NCBI GenBank assembly: GCA_019510305.1
Contig: JAEKKN010000041.1
Span: 28,932-92,931 of the forward strand
Direction of reading: 5' to 3'
DNA: 64,000 nt
Source: Microbacterium sp.
GTDB lineage: Bacteria > Actinomycetota > Actinomycetes > Actinomycetales > Microbacteriaceae
How positions within the stretch are numbered: position 1 is the first letter of the stretch; each line of letters starts with the position of its first letter. Below are positions 1-9,824 of the stretch, one piece after another. The notes under the pieces are model-generated. The model searched no databases, was not told where the DNA came from, and saw nothing but the letters and a program-made list of their open reading frames with translations. Position numbers and translations under genes: made by a program.

Positions 1-490
1 CGATCCGCTCCACCGGGTCGATCCCGAGATCACGGAACGCGGCCTCGAACGTGCGCCGCTGCGAGTCGGTCTCGATCGTGGATCCCGACTTCGACGAGAC
101 GACGAGAACCGTGTTCTCGATGCCGTCGTCGAGGGCCGCGAGCACCTGCCCAGGAGCAGTCGAATCGAGGATCGTCAGCTCGAGACGTGCGGTCTGCGCG
201 ATGACCTCCGGCGCGAGCGAAGACCCGCCCATTCCGGCGAGCACGACGCGCGTGACGCCCTTCCGAGCGAATTCCTCGCGCAGCGCGACGATCTCCGCCA
301 CGAGCGGGCGAGAGACCGTCACGGCTTCGACCCACCCGAGCCGGACGGAGGCCTCGGCCTCGGCATCCGCACCCCACAGCGTGGCATCGCCGTTCGTGAT
401 GCGGGAGGCCACGAGGTCGTGCACCAGACCGGGAACGGTCTCGTCGATGGCGGCCTTGGCCGCGCCCGACGCGTGCAGCGCGAATGTCAT
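1..490 (-). CDS. pgi: Glucose-6-phosphate isomerase, N-terminal part (cut by window edge)
   Basis: The first ~163 residues of glucose-6-phosphate isomerase, which interconverts glucose-6-phosphate and fructose-6-phosphate in the cytoplasm. The visible part carries the sugar-phosphate-binding SIS region with the [10 protein letters not shown] loop and the downstream VVSSKSGST segment, both typical of the family. The ATG overlaps the tal stop codon by four bases (ATGA), so it is probably translationally coupled as the third gene of tkt-tal-pgi. The C-terminal two thirds lie beyond base 1, so completeness cannot be judged. Confidence 0.9.
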   Translation of the reverse strand, partial: MTFALHASGAAKAAIDETVPGLVHDLVASRITNGDATLWGADAEAEASVRLGWVEAVTVSRPLVAEIVALREEFARKGVTRVVLAGMGGSSLAPEVIAQTARLELTILDSTAPGQVLAALDDGIENTVLVVSSKSGSTIETDSQRRTFEAAFRDLGIDPVERI

Positions 491-1599
491 CGCTGCGCCT
501 CGAGCCCTTCCTTGACCTGGGTGAGCAGATCGTGCCACGAATCGATGAACTTGGCGACGCCCTCATCCTCGAGAACCTGGGTGACATCGGCGAAGTCGAT
601 GCCGAGCTCCGCGAGTCCGGCGAAGACCGCGCGAGCCTCCTCATAGCCGCCCGTGATGGTGTCACCGGTGACCACGCCGTGGTCGAACGTGGCCTCGAGC
701 GTCTTCTCGGGCATCGTGTTGACGACGCCCTGCGCGACCAGCTCGGTGACGTAGAGCGTGTCGGGCAGAGCCGGGTCCTTCACGCCGGTCGACGCCCACA
801 GCGGGCGCTGCAGGTTGGCGCCGGCCTCGAGGAGAGCCTTGGCGCGGTCGCCTGCGAAGGTCTGCTCGTAGAGCTCGTATGCGAGACGGGCGTTCGCGAG
901 GCCGGCCTTGCTCTTGAGAGCCTCGGCCTCGGGGGTGCCGATCGCCGACAGGCGCTTGTCGGTCTCGGTGTCGACGCGCGACACGAAGAACGAGGCGACG
1001 GATTCGATGGTCGACAGGTCGATGCCCGCGGCCTTCGCGGTCTCGAGACCCGTCAGGTACGCGTCGATGACCTCGGCGTAGCGCTCCAGGCTGAAGATCA
1101 GCGTGACGTTGACGCTGATGCCGGCGCCGATCGCCTGGGCGATGGCAGGAAGACCGGCCTTCGTCGCGGGGATCTTGACAAGCAGGTTCGGACGGTCGAC
1201 CTTCGCCCAGAGCTCCTTGGCCTGCGCCACGGTGCCCTCGGTGTCGTGTGCGAGATCGGGGGAGACCTCGATCGAGACGCGGCCGTCGACGTGGTTCGAC
1301 GCCTCCCAGACGGGACGGAACACGTCGAGTGCTGCGGCGACGTCCTGCGTCGTGGCCGCGAACACGGCCTCCTCCGCGGTCGCGCCGGATGCGGCGAGCT
1401 CGGTGACCTGCGCGTCGTACGACGTGTCGTCGGGGTTGGTGATCGCGTTCGCGAAGATCGTCGGGTTCGTGGTGACGCCGACGACGTTGCGCGTCTCGAT
1501 CAGCTCGGTCAGGTTGCCGGAGTTGATGCGGGCGCGAGAGAGGTCGTCGAGCCAGATGCTGACGCCGGCGGCTGCGAGATCTGCGGTGGGGGTGCTCAT
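487..1599 (-). CDS. tal: Transaldolase
   Basis: Predicted transaldolase (370 aa) of the non-oxidative pentose phosphate pathway, moving a dihydroxyacetone unit from sedoheptulose-7-phosphate to glyceraldehyde-3-phosphate. Visible family features are GVTTNPTIF at residues 41-49 and the Schiff-base lysine K142 in VKIPAT. Length suits the actinobacterial monofunctional enzyme, not a tal-pgi fusion. The frame stays open upstream, but this ATG, 16 bases after the tkt stop and with an AGGAGT-like ribosome site, gives the family N-terminus. Downstream it overlaps pgi by four bases. Confidence 0.95.
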   Translation of the reverse strand: MSTPTADLAAAGVSIWLDDLSRARINSGNLTELIETRNVVGVTTNPTIFANAITNPDDTSYDAQVTELAASGATAEEAVFAATTQDVAAALDVFRPVWEASNHVDGRVSIEVSPDLAHDTEGTVAQAKELWAKVDRPNLLVKIPATKAGLPAIAQAIGAGISVNVTLIFSLERYAEVIDAYLTGLETAKAAGIDLSTIESVASFFVSRVDTETDKRLSAIGTPEAEALKSKAGLANARLAYELYEQTFAGDRAKALLEAGANLQRPLWASTGVKDPALPDTLYVTELVAQGVVNTMPEKTLEATFDHGVVTGDTITGGYEEARAVFAGLAELGIDFADVTQVLEDEGVAKFIDSWHDLLTQVKEGLEAQR

Positions 1600-1615
1600 T
1601 GTCGTGACTCCTTGA

Positions 1616-3715
1616 TCAATTGGCCTGTGCGGCCAGGGTCTCGCGGGCGGCGGCGATGACGGCCTCGGTCGTGATGCCGAACTCGCGGAACAGGGTCTTG
1701 TAGTCGGCGGATGCGCCGAAGTGGTCGATGCCGACGGAGCGGCCGCGGTCGCCCACGATGCCGCGCCAGCTGAGGACGGAGCCCGCTTCGACGGACACAC
1801 GGGCGGTGACGGATGCCGGCAGCACCGACTCGCGGTAGGCCTCGTCCTGCTCGGCGAACCACTCCAGCGACGGGGCGGAGACCACACGGACGTTCACGCC
1901 TTCGGCGGCGAGAGCCGCACGGGCGTCGACGCCCAGCTGCACCTCGGAGCCGGTCGCCACGATGATGACGTCGGGGGTGCCGTTCGGCGCCTCGGCGAGG
2001 ACGTAGGCGCCGCGGGCCGTGTTCGACGCCGAGGCGAAGACCTCGCCGGATGCAGCGCCCTCACCACGTGCGAACACCGGGATGTTCTGACGGGTCAGCG
2101 CGATGCCCGAGGGGCCGCCGTTGCGCCGGAGGATCTCCAGCCACGCCGCCGCGGTCTCGTTCGCGTCGGCCGGGCGCACGAGCGTGAAGTTGGGGATCGC
2201 GCGCAGGGTCGCGATCTGCTCGACCGGCTGGTGCGTGGGGCCGTCCTCGCCGAGGGCGACGGAGTCGTGCGTCCACACGAAGATGCTGGGGATGTCCATC
2301 AGCGCGGCGAGCCGCACCGGGGGGCGCATGTAGTCGCTGAAGATGAGGAAGGTGCCGCCGAACGGACGTGTCGGACCGTGCAGCTTGATGCCGTTGACGA
2401 TCGCGCCCATCGCGTGCTCGCGGATGCCGAAGTGCAGCACGCGGCCGTAAGGGCTGCCCGACCACTCGTGGGTCGACCACTCGGCGGGGATGAAGGACTT
2501 CGCGTCCTTGATCGTGGTGAGGTTGGACTCGGCGAGGTCGGCCGATCCGCCCCACAGCTCGGGGAGCTCGGCGGCGAGGGCGTTGATGACCTGGCCGGAT
2601 GCGGCGCGGGTCGACACGTCCTTGCCGGCCTCGAACACGGGGAGAGCCGAGTCGATGTCGGCCGGGAGCTCGCCCGCTTCGAGGCGGTCGAGCAGCACCT
2701 TGCGCTCGGGGTTGGCGGCGGCCCAGGCGTCGAAGGACTCCTGCCAGGCCGCGCGGGCCTCGGCTGCGCGGGCTGCGAGCCCGCGGGTGTGGGCGATGAC
2801 GTCGTCGGCGACGGCGAAGTGCTGCTCGGGGTCGAAGCCCAGGACCTTCTTGGTCGCGGCGAGCTCGTCGGCGCCGAGGGCGGCGCCGTGGATCTTGCCC
2901 GAGTTCTGCTTGCCGGGCGACGGCCAGCCGATGATCGTCTTCAGGATGATCAGCGACGGCTTGGAGGTCTCGCCTTGCGCGGCCTCGATGGCGGCGTGGA
3001 GCTCGGCGACGTCTTCGACGTACTCGCCGCTCTTCTTCCAGTCGACGACCTGAACCTGCCAGCCGTACGACTCGTAGCGCTTAGCGACGTCTTCCGTGAA
3101 GGCGACGTTGGTGTCGTCCTCGATGGAAATCTGGTTCGAGTCGTAGATCGCGATGAGGTTGCCGAGCTGCTGGTGTCCGGCGAGCGAGGACGCCTCGCTG
3201 GTCACACCCTCCTGCAGATCGCCGTCGCCGGCGATGACGTAGATGAAGTGGTCGAACGGGCTGGTGCCGGCCGCCGCCTCGGGGTCGAACAGACCGCGCT
3301 CGTAGCGCGAGGCGTACGCGAAGCCGACGGCCGAAGCCAGGCCCTGGCCGAGCGGCCCCGTGGTGATCTCGACGCCCTTGGTGTGACCGTACTCGGGGTG
3401 CCCGGGGGTGAGGGAGCCCCATGTGCGCAGCGCCTTCAGATCGTCGAGCTCGAGCCCGAAGCCGCCGAGGTACAGCTCGACGTACTGGGTGAGGGAGGAG
3501 TGACCCGCAGACAGGATGAAGCGGTCTCGGCCGAGCCAGTCGGTGTCTGTCGGGTCATGACGCAGCACCCGCTGGTAGAGGAGGTAGGCCGCCGGCGCCA
3601 GGCTCATCGCGGTGCCGGGGTGGCCGTTGCCGACCTTCTCCACGGCATCCGCAGCCAGAATGCGTGCGGTGTCCACCGCGCGCCGATCGATCTCTTCCCA
3701 CTGCAATTCCGACAC
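1616..3715 (-). CDS. tkt: Transketolase
   Basis: Transketolase (699 aa), the thiamine-diphosphate enzyme that transfers two-carbon ketol units between pentose phosphate pathway sugars. The N-terminal GHPG (residues 31-34), the GDGDLQEG thiamine-diphosphate/metal motif and the later GIREHAMG and [10 protein letters not shown] segments of the pyrimidine domain are all present. I chose the GTG start because GGAGAAGGG lies about seven bases upstream and the family N-terminus ([22 protein letters not shown]) follows directly; the longer open frame lacks homology. It leads the tkt-tal-pgi operon. Confidence 0.96.
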   Translation of the reverse strand: MSELQWEEIDRRAVDTARILAADAVEKVGNGHPGTAMSLAPAAYLLYQRVLRHDPTDTDWLGRDRFILSAGHSSLTQYVELYLGGFGLELDDLKALRTWGSLTPGHPEYGHTKGVEITTGPLGQGLASAVGFAYASRYERGLFDPEAAAGTSPFDHFIYVIAGDGDLQEGVTSEASSLAGHQQLGNLIAIYDSNQISIEDDTNVAFTEDVAKRYESYGWQVQVVDWKKSGEYVEDVAELHAAIEAAQGETSKPSLIILKTIIGWPSPGKQNSGKIHGAALGADELAATKKVLGFDPEQHFAVADDVIAHTRGLAARAAEARAAWQESFDAWAAANPERKVLLDRLEAGELPADIDSALPVFEAGKDVSTRAASGQVINALAAELPELWGGSADLAESNLTTIKDAKSFIPAEWSTHEWSGSPYGRVLHFGIREHAMGAIVNGIKLHGPTRPFGGTFLIFSDYMRPPVRLAALMDIPSIFVWTHDSVALGEDGPTHQPVEQIATLRAIPNFTLVRPADANETAAAWLEILRRNGGPSGIALTRQNIPVFARGEGAASGEVFASASNTARGAYVLAEAPNGTPDVIIVATGSEVQLGVDARAALAAEGVNVRVVSAPSLEWFAEQDEAYRESVLPASVTARVSVEAGSVLSWRGIVGDRGRSVGIDHFGASADYKTLFREFGITTEAVIAAARETLAAQAN

Positions 3716-3818
3716 GGTGAAGCCCTTCTCCAACAGTTCGAGAGCGCCCGGATTGCACTGTCGCGGTCCGCAACGATACGGATGGGGATGCTTGAGCGCC
3801 GGGCGCGCGAGTGATTTC

Positions 3819-3824
3819 AGCATA
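3819..3824 (-). promoter_or_regulatory. Possible -10 for tkt
   Basis: TATGCT on the minus strand about 100 bases upstream of the tkt start, in the 265-base region between tkt and ctaB. No convincing -35 was found. The rest of this region shows no further gene. Confidence 0.25.
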
Positions 3825-3926
3825 GCGCTGCGTGTCACCTCGTTACATCGTCTTACAACGCTTCACCTCGCTCAGAATTCCGATGTGAGAACACGGGCGA
3901 CGGCGGGGAGGCGTCGACGGGTGTCG

Positions 3927-3932
3927 TAGACT
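3927..3932 (+). promoter_or_regulatory. Possible -10 for ctaB
   Basis: TAGACT about 49 bases before the ctaB ATG. It is the same hexamer type that recurs before other starts in this window, here with a real leader. A GAGGAGG Shine-Dalgarno-like sequence at 3957-3963 lies 17 bases from the ATG, farther than usual. Confidence 0.3.
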
Positions 3933-3980
3933 GAAAGGGCTGTCTATGCATGCGCTGAGGAGGCGATCGAGATCTCGACG

Positions 3981-4886
3981 ATGTCTGATCAGACCGTTGT
4001 GAAGAAGTCCATCGGTCGCACGGTGAAGGCCTATGTCGCCCTCACGAAACCGCGAGTGCTCGAGCTTCTGCTGGTCTCCACGGTCCCCGTCATGTTCCTC
4101 GCCCAGGGCGGGATGCCGGACCTCTGGTTGGTTCTCGCGACGGTGATCGGCGGATCGATGAGCGCGGGATCCGCGGCCGCGTTCAACATGTATCTCGACC
4201 GCGACATCGACGCGCACATGCACCGCACCGAGAACCGGCCGCTCGTGACCGGCGAGATCACCCCGCGAGGCGCGCTCATCTTCTCGTGGACGCTTGCGAT
4301 CCTCTCGACGGTGTGGCTCTGGGCCACGACCAACTGGCTTGCAGCCGTGCTCTCGGCATCCGCGATCTTCTTCTACGTGGTGATCTACACGATCATCCTC
4401 AAGCGGCGCACCGAGCAGAACATCATCTGGGGCGGCATCGCGGGGTGCTTCCCCGTGCTGATCGGGTGGGCGGCGGTCACCGGGTCCCTGGACTGGCCCG
4501 CGTTCATCCTGTTCGCCCTCATCTTCCTCTGGACGCCGCCGCACTACTGGCCGCTGTCGATGAAGTACAAGGACGACTACGACGACGTCGACGTGCCGAT
4601 GCTCGGCGTCACGCGCAACGCGTCGCAGGTCGGCCTGCAGGTCATCCTGTACGCGTGGGCAACGGTCGCCTGCTCGCTGCTCCTCGTGCCGATCGCGGGC
4701 ATGGGCCTGGTCTACACCGTGTCGGCTCTCGTCTTCGGCGGCTGGTTCATCTACGAATCGCACCGTCTCTACAACCGGGCCGTGCGCGGTGGCGAGGCGC
4801 GGCCGATGCGGGTCTTCCACGCCTCGATCACCTACCTGACGCTCATCTTCGTCGCGGTCGCGATCGACCCGCTGCTGCCCTTCTGA
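3981..4886 (+). CDS. ctaB: Protoheme IX farnesyltransferase (heme O synthase)
   Basis: Heme O synthase (301 aa), a membrane UbiA-family prenyltransferase that adds a farnesyl group to heme b for cytochrome oxidase. The aspartate-rich prenyl-diphosphate site is seen at residues 69-83 ([15 protein letters not shown]), and the second conserved region around [13 protein letters not shown] is present. Several hydrophobic segments give the expected polytopic fold. The next heme A gene, ctaA, lies 600 bases away on the opposite strand, so the two steps of heme A synthesis are adjacent. The Shine-Dalgarno-like GAGGAGG is 17 bases from this ATG, so the start is slightly uncertain. Confidence 0.95.
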   Translation: MSDQTVVKKSIGRTVKAYVALTKPRVLELLLVSTVPVMFLAQGGMPDLWLVLATVIGGSMSAGSAAAFNMYLDRDIDAHMHRTENRPLVTGEITPRGALIFSWTLAILSTVWLWATTNWLAAVLSASAIFFYVVIYTIILKRRTEQNIIWGGIAGCFPVLIGWAAVTGSLDWPAFILFALIFLWTPPHYWPLSMKYKDDYDDVDVPMLGVTRNASQVGLQVILYAWATVACSLLLVPIAGMGLVYTVSALVFGGWFIYESHRLYNRAVRGGEARPMRVFHASITYLTLIFVAVAIDPLLPF

Positions 4887-4913
4887 AGGCTGTTGTCGTA
4901 CTGAGAAGAGACA

Positions 4914-4949
4914 GAGGCGGGACTCATCGACATCGATGAGTCCCGCCTC
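4914..4949. terminator. Bidirectional terminator between ctaB and the small membrane protein gene
   Basis: Perfect 17-bp inverted repeat (GAGGCGGGACTCATCGA and its complement) separated by two bases, followed by a short T-containing run. It sits between two convergent genes and can serve both. Confidence 0.85.
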
Positions 4950-4960
4950 TTTGTCTGTGT

Positions 4961-4992
4961 CAGCTGCGACGCGTGTCAGCTGCGACGCGTGT
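4961..4992. repeat. 16-bp tandem duplication at a gene end
   Basis: The 16-mer CAGCTGCGACGCGTGT occurs twice head-to-tail. The stop codon of the leftward membrane protein gene lies across the junction, and the extra copy falls beyond the stop, so the coding sequence is unchanged. Confidence 0.9.
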
Positions 4993-5425
4993 CGGCGAGC
5001 TCGCTGTCGGCGTCGGCAGCCGGGTCCGTGACGGGGGCGGATTCGTCCACGACCTCGGGGTCGGCCTCCGCCGCAGTCGTGCGCTCTGCGGCCTCATCCA
5101 GCGGGGCGTCGGCGGCGGGCGTGCTCCAGTCGATCGGCTCCAACGGCGCCGGAGCGGCGGCCGGGATGATCGAGCGCACGGCGACGAGCGCCAGGGCGAT
5201 GAGGATGCCGAGGATGCCCGCGCCGACGAGGACGGAGCCGAGCACCGCGAGCGACTGACCGACGTAGACCTCGACGCCGGTCGCGGTCTGGTCGAGGAGC
5301 TTGGCCGTCATCGTGGTCAGCTGAGAGTTGACCAGCCAGCCCCCGACGACTCCGGAGGCGAGGGACAGGACGATGAGCAGCCAGAAACCGATGCTGCGGG
5401 TGAGGGACTTGTTCATGTCCGCCAC
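4976..5425 (-). CDS. Small two-helix membrane protein with acidic tail
   Basis: A 149-aa protein I do not recognise by name. It has two hydrophobic segments (about residues 10-30 and 58-85) and a C-terminal ~60-residue tail rich in Ala, Glu, Asp and Pro, probably facing one side of the membrane. The GTG at 5425 and an ATG at 5416 are both possible starts, neither with a clear ribosome site. A perfect 9-bp dyad straddles this start. It follows ctaA on the same strand with about 56 bases between, so it may be co-transcribed with heme A synthase. Confidence 0.7.
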   Translation of the reverse strand: MADMNKSLTRSIGFWLLIVLSLASGVVGGWLVNSQLTTMTAKLLDQTATGVEVYVGQSLAVLGSVLVGAGILGILIALALVAVRSIIPAAAPAPLEPIDWSTPAADAPLDEAAERTTAAEADPEVVDESAPVTDPAADADSELADTRRS

Positions 5426-5435
5426 TGTGGCGGAC
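5417..5435. repeat. Perfect 9-bp inverted repeat over a translation start
   Basis: GTCCGCCAC-T-GTGGCGGAC, nine paired bases around one central base, covering the start region of the leftward membrane protein gene. It could be an operator or an mRNA hairpin hiding the start codon; the sequence alone does not decide. Confidence 0.6.
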
Positions 5436-5481
5436 GGATCATGGCGTCGCCGATGAGCGAGCTATGCGTCGGCTGAGCCGC

Positions 5482-6609
5482 TCAGCTGTGCTCCGCCACC
5501 GGGCGCTTGAGGTTCAGCACGACGACGGTGTACGCCGCAGCGGAGAGCGAGGCCAGGATCATGTGGATCCCGACGAGGATCTCGGGGAGTCCCTCTCTGG
5601 CCTGCCATACGCCGACGCCCACCTGCACGAGGATCGCGACGACGAGGGCCAGGAGCCACCTGCGCGGCCTCAGCCTGAGCATCCACGCAGCGACCGTGAG
5701 CACGGAGACCAGGGTCGCGAGGATGTAGCCGGGCCATGAGTGCACGTGGGCGAGAATCGTGGCGTCGAAGCCCACGCGCTCGATGTTCGCGTCGCCCGAG
5801 TGCGGTCCGTTGCCCGTCGTGAGAACGCCGAAGAAGATGGTCGCGGCCAGCGCGACCCCTGTCACATGAGACACGACCGCGAACCACGTCGGCACCGCGC
5901 TTTCACGCCGGCCGGGCTCGGCGTACATGCGCACGAGATAGGCGGCGGTCACGCACACGAGCAGCAGAGAGGACGTGTAGTGGAAGCCGACGATGAACGG
6001 ATTCAGATCACTGATCACCGCGAACCCGCCGACGACGGCCTGCATCATGATCCCGACCAGCGTCACCCAGGCGAGCACCGCGAGATCGCGGCGCCGGGTC
6101 GTACGGCGCAGGGAGTCGACGGCGCCGGCGAGAACCGAGAGCAGCAGCGCCGTGGACATCAGAGCCGCACCGAGGACGGGACCCATCGCCGCGGAGGCGA
6201 TGTAGACCACGACGGCGAGGACGATGCCGCCGAGCGCGAACCACAGGGCGCGCACGAGGAGGCGGCGTCCGCCGATCGCGTGCAGCGTCAGCAGCAGGAC
6301 TGCGAGTGCGAGGAGTCCGACCACGCCCGTCATCGTGCGGTTGCCGAATTCGATCAGGCCGTGCACGCCCTGGTCGGCGTAGATCGGCACGAGGGAATCG
6401 GGCGTGCACAGGGGCCACTCCGAGCATCCGAGTCCCGACCCGGTGAGGCGTACTGCGCCCCCGGTGCCGATGATCACGACCTCGGCGAGGAACGACAGCC
6501 AGGCGAGGACCCGCAACGGCGTTCCGAAGGCACGAGGACCAAGAATCTGGACTCGACCCAGGAATCCGGCGTCGGTCGCGGTGGATTCGGGAGCGGCTGC
6601 GTCGGGCAT
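5482..6609 (-). CDS. ctaA: Heme A synthase (CtaA/COX15 family)
   Basis: Heme A synthase (375 aa), the integral membrane enzyme that oxidises the heme O methyl group to formyl for the aa3 cytochrome oxidase. The N-terminal part shows the family segment GGAVRLTGSGLGCSEWPLC, and about eight hydrophobic helices follow, with conserved histidines in the GNRTMTG and HYTSS regions. Start chosen at an ATG preceded by a strong GGAGGT five bases away. It is divergent from the suf operon and faces ctaB, with the small membrane protein gene just downstream. Confidence 0.93.
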   Translation of the reverse strand: MPDAAAPESTATDAGFLGRVQILGPRAFGTPLRVLAWLSFLAEVVIIGTGGAVRLTGSGLGCSEWPLCTPDSLVPIYADQGVHGLIEFGNRTMTGVVGLLALAVLLLTLHAIGGRRLLVRALWFALGGIVLAVVVYIASAAMGPVLGAALMSTALLLSVLAGAVDSLRRTTRRRDLAVLAWVTLVGIMMQAVVGGFAVISDLNPFIVGFHYTSSLLLVCVTAAYLVRMYAEPGRRESAVPTWFAVVSHVTGVALAATIFFGVLTTGNGPHSGDANIERVGFDATILAHVHSWPGYILATLVSVLTVAAWMLRLRPRRWLLALVVAILVQVGVGVWQAREGLPEILVGIHMILASLSAAAYTVVVLNLKRPVAEHS

Positions 6610-6667
6610 GGCACCTCCGGAACCCTCTGGACGCAGACACGGCGGCCCGGATGTCAGAGGGAACCTG

Positions 6668-6673
6668 TAGAAT
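6668..6673 (+). promoter_or_regulatory. Possible -10 of the suf operon
   Basis: TAGAAT in the 233-base region between ctaA and sufB. No clear -35 and no sufR gene nearby. The leader to sufB would be about 160 bases; nothing else recognisable lies in it. Confidence 0.3.
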
Positions 6674-6842
6674 CGGGATGTTGGGATGGCCGCGAGACTG
6701 CGGTACTCATCCCTGACAGTTTAGGCGCGATGGAAGCGCCGGTGATGAGGGCCCACCAGCGGCACCCGCTCCCGCAGACTCGACGGGGATCAAGTGTGTC
6801 GGGGCGGATGACACCGTTTGGGACCTAAAAGGAGAGTGTGTG

Positions 6843-8261
6843 ATGTCGGATGTGCTGATCGACCGCCCGGAGCTCGAAAGCCTGGGGGTGTATGAATTCG
6901 GCTGGCATGACGAAGATGCGGCTGGAGCCATCGCCAAGCGCGGGATCTCTGAAGAGGTGGTCCGCGGGATCTCGGCTCTCAAACACGAGCCCGAATGGAT
7001 GCTGAAGACCCGCCTCAAGGGGTACCAGCTCTTCGGCCGCAAGCCGATGCCCACCTGGGGTGCAGACCTCAGCGAGATCGACTTCGACAACATCAAGTAC
7101 TTCGTCCGCTCGACGGAGAAGCAGGCGCAGTCCTGGGAAGACCTTCCTGCTGAGATCCGCGAGACGTACGAGCGCCTCGGCATCCCCGAGGCCGAACGCC
7201 AGCGTCTCGTCGCCGGCGTCGCCGCGCAGTACGAGTCGGAGGTCGTGTACCACCAGATCCGCGAGGACCTGGAGCAGCAGGGCGTCATCTTCATGGACAC
7301 CGACACGGCCCTGCGCGAGCATCCCGAGTTCTTCGAGGAGTACTTCGGCACCGTGATCCCGGCGGGCGACAACAAGTTCGCCGCCCTGAACACCGCCGTC
7401 TGGTCGGGAGGATCGTTCGTGTACGTGCCCAAGGGCGTGCATGTCGAGATCCCGCTGCAGGCGTACTTCCGCATCAACACCGAGAACATGGGCCAGTTCG
7501 AGCGGACCCTGATCATCGCGGACGAAGACAGCTACGTGCACTACATCGAGGGCTGCACGGCGCCGATCTACAAGTCTGACTCGCTGCACTCGGCCGTCGT
7601 CGAGATCATCGTGAAGAAGAACGCCCGCGTTCGGTACACCACGATCCAGAACTGGTCGAACAACGTCTACAACCTCGTCACCAAGCGCGCGGTCGCCCAC
7701 GAGGGCGCCACGATGGAGTGGGTCGACGGCAACATCGGCTCCAAGGTGACGATGAAGTACCCGTCGATCTACCTGATGGGCGAGCACGCCAAGGGCGAGA
7801 CCCTGTCGGTCGCCTTCGCGGGTCCCGGTCAGCACCAGGATGCCGGCGCGAAGATGATCCATATGGCGCCGTACACGCAGTCGTCGATCGTCTCGAAGTC
7901 GATCGCCCGCGGTGGCGGTCGTGCCGGTTACCGCGGCGAGGTGCGAGTGGACGCCAACGCGCACCACTCCGCGAACACGGTGCGTTGCGACGCGCTGCTG
8001 GTCGACACCAAATCGCGCAGCGACACGTATCCGGCGATCGACATCCGCGTCGACGACGTGCAGCTCGGCCACGAGGCTACGGTGTCGAAGGTCAGCGAGG
8101 AGCAGCTCTTCTACCTGCAGTCCCGAGGCATGCCGGAGGACGAGGCTATGGCGATGATCGTGCGCGGCTTCATAGAGCCGATCGCGCGCGAGCTGCCGAT
8201 GGAGTACGCGATGGAACTGAACAAGCTCATCGAGATGGGCATGGAAGGCAGTGTGGGATGA
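6843..8261 (+). CDS. sufB: Fe-S cluster assembly scaffold SufB
   Basis: SufB (472 aa), part of the SufBCD scaffold on which Fe-S clusters are built in the cytoplasm. The protein is collinear with the family, including the [29 protein letters not shown] beta-helix region and the C-terminal [23 protein letters not shown] segment shared with SufD. Start: ATG six bases after AAGGAGAG; the GTG immediately upstream is less likely. First gene of sufB-sufD-Rieske-sufC-sufT. A SufR repressor is not adjacent, so regulation cannot be assigned. Confidence 0.96.
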   Translation: MSDVLIDRPELESLGVYEFGWHDEDAAGAIAKRGISEEVVRGISALKHEPEWMLKTRLKGYQLFGRKPMPTWGADLSEIDFDNIKYFVRSTEKQAQSWEDLPAEIRETYERLGIPEAERQRLVAGVAAQYESEVVYHQIREDLEQQGVIFMDTDTALREHPEFFEEYFGTVIPAGDNKFAALNTAVWSGGSFVYVPKGVHVEIPLQAYFRINTENMGQFERTLIIADEDSYVHYIEGCTAPIYKSDSLHSAVVEIIVKKNARVRYTTIQNWSNNVYNLVTKRAVAHEGATMEWVDGNIGSKVTMKYPSIYLMGEHAKGETLSVAFAGPGQHQDAGAKMIHMAPYTQSSIVSKSIARGGGRAGYRGEVRVDANAHHSANTVRCDALLVDTKSRSDTYPAIDIRVDDVQLGHEATVSKVSEEQLFYLQSRGMPEDEAMAMIVRGFIEPIARELPMEYAMELNKLIEMGMEGSVG

Positions 8262-8295
8262 CCGTCCCTCTGACGATGATTGGAAGTGTCGGCTA

Positions 8296-9501
8296 GTGAC
8301 GGCCCCTACGACCGCGCCCGTCGAGGCGCAGCACGACAACGCCCATGTGGACCCCGCCGCTCAGGTGGCCGATGCTGGATTCGTACCGGTGCAGACGCGT
8401 TCCGAGCGGCCGCACTCCTTCGAGCCGGCCGACTTCGGTTCTCCCTCCGGTCGCGAGGTCAATTGGAAGCACACCCCTGTGGCGAAGCTCGCCCCGCTCT
8501 TCGCGGTGTCGGAGGCGAACGACGGCGTGAGCTACACGTTCACCTCGGGTGAGCAGTATCTCGCCGCGCCCCTCACGGCCGCCGACGCGCCCCGTGGCGA
8601 GGTCTTCCTCGCCGAGGACGTGACTGCGGCGGTGGCGTGGCAGGGCGCGAAGGACGCGCTGCACATCCGGATCCCGCGGGAGGAAGAGGTCGCAGAGCCG
8701 ATCCTCCTCGAGATCGCAGGACTCGGAGCCGACCGTCGCGCCGACGCGCACATCGTGATCGAGGCGCTCGAGCACAGCTCGGCCACAGTGGTGCTCCGGC
8801 ACACGGGCGCGGCGCAGTACGCGCAGAACGTCGAGATCATCGCTCGCGACGGGTCCACGCTGTCCGTGGTGAGCCTGCAGCAGTGGCAGGACGAGGCGAT
8901 CCACACGGCGGCCCACCAGGCCCGTGTCGGCGCCGACGCGACCCTCAAGCACTTCGTGGTCAGCTTCGGGGGCGGCATCGTCCGCGTGAACCCGAATGTC
9001 GAACTCGCGGGGAACGGCGCGGAGGGATACCTCTACGGTCTGTCCTACGCGGACGCGGGGCAGCACCTCGAGAGCCAGGTCTACCTGCATCACAAGGGCG
9101 CACACACCAAGGGCGACGTGCTGTACAAGGGTGCGCTGCAGGGCGAAGGTGCGCACAGCGTCTGGATTGGCGACGTGCTGATCGGCAAGGACGCGACGGG
9201 CACCGATTCGTACGAGGCGAACCGCAACCTGGTGCTCACCGAGGGTGCGCGCGCGGATTCGATCCCGAACCTCGAGATCGAGACGGGCGACATCCTGGGC
9301 GCGGGCCACGCCAGCGCCACCGGTCGCTTCGACGACGAGCAGCTGTTCTACCTGCAGGCACGCGGCATCACCGAGGAGGAGGCACGCCGCCTGGTCGTGC
9401 TCGGCTTCCTCACCGACATCGTGCAGCGCCTCGGCATCCCCGCCCTCGAGGGCGAGTTGCTCGCCGCTATCGAGACGGAGCTCGCGGAGGTGAGCGCGTG
9501 A
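8296..9501 (+). CDS. sufD: Fe-S cluster assembly protein SufD
   Basis: SufD (401 aa), paralogue and partner of SufB in the SufBC2D complex. It shows the same C-terminal beta-helix and the QLFYLQARGITEEEARRLVVLGF segment that marks this family. A GTG start with GGAAG nine bases upstream is preferred; a second GTG at 8251 overlapping sufB would add 15 residues of no family similarity. Its last four bases overlap the Rieske gene (GTGA), pointing to coupled translation. Confidence 0.94.
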   Translation: MTAPTTAPVEAQHDNAHVDPAAQVADAGFVPVQTRSERPHSFEPADFGSPSGREVNWKHTPVAKLAPLFAVSEANDGVSYTFTSGEQYLAAPLTAADAPRGEVFLAEDVTAAVAWQGAKDALHIRIPREEEVAEPILLEIAGLGADRRADAHIVIEALEHSSATVVLRHTGAAQYAQNVEIIARDGSTLSVVSLQQWQDEAIHTAAHQARVGADATLKHFVVSFGGGIVRVNPNVELAGNGAEGYLYGLSYADAGQHLESQVYLHHKGAHTKGDVLYKGALQGEGAHSVWIGDVLIGKDATGTDSYEANRNLVLTEGARADSIPNLEIETGDILGAGHASATGRFDDEQLFYLQARGITEEEARRLVVLGFLTDIVQRLGIPALEGELLAAIETELAEVSA

Positions 9502-9824
9502 GCGCCGAACGCGTCTGCGGCGTCGCCGATCTCGAGACCGATACGCCTCTGCGGGTCGATCCCGCCGGCGTTCCCATCACCGTCATCAAGGACTCCGAGG
9601 GCGTCATCCACGCGATCGGCGACACCTGCACGCACGGTGACATCTCCCTGTCCGAGGGCTTCGTCGAGGGTGACACGGTCGAATGCTGGGCTCACGGCTC
9701 CGCGTTCTCGCTGCTCACCGGCAAGCCCCAGAACCTCCCTGCTTTCGAGCCCGTCCCTGTCTACGTCGTCGAGATCGACGGCGACGACGTGCTCATCGAC
9801 CCGACTGTCACGAAGGAAGTCTGA
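9498..9824 (+). CDS. Rieske-type [2Fe-2S] ferredoxin inside the suf operon
   Basis: A 108-aa small Rieske protein of the non-heme iron oxygenase ferredoxin type. The two ligand pairs are visible as CTHGD and CWAHGSAF, giving the C-x-H and C-x2-H pattern for a [2Fe-2S] centre. GTG start overlaps the sufD stop by four bases, and sufC begins immediately after its TGA. Within suf operons of actinobacteria such a protein is thought to carry electrons, or act as cluster donor or acceptor; its exact role is inferred only from position. Confidence 0.88.
   Translation: MSAERVCGVADLETDTPLRVDPAGVPITVIKDSEGVIHAIGDTCTHGDISLSEGFVEGDTVECWAHGSAFSLLTGKPQNLPAFEPVPVYVVEIDGDDVLIDPTVTKEV

Noticed and set aside
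1721-3814. A 697-residue plus-strand open frame opposite tkt
   Set aside because: Shadow frame; tkt is strongly supported by thiamine-diphosphate motifs on the other strand.
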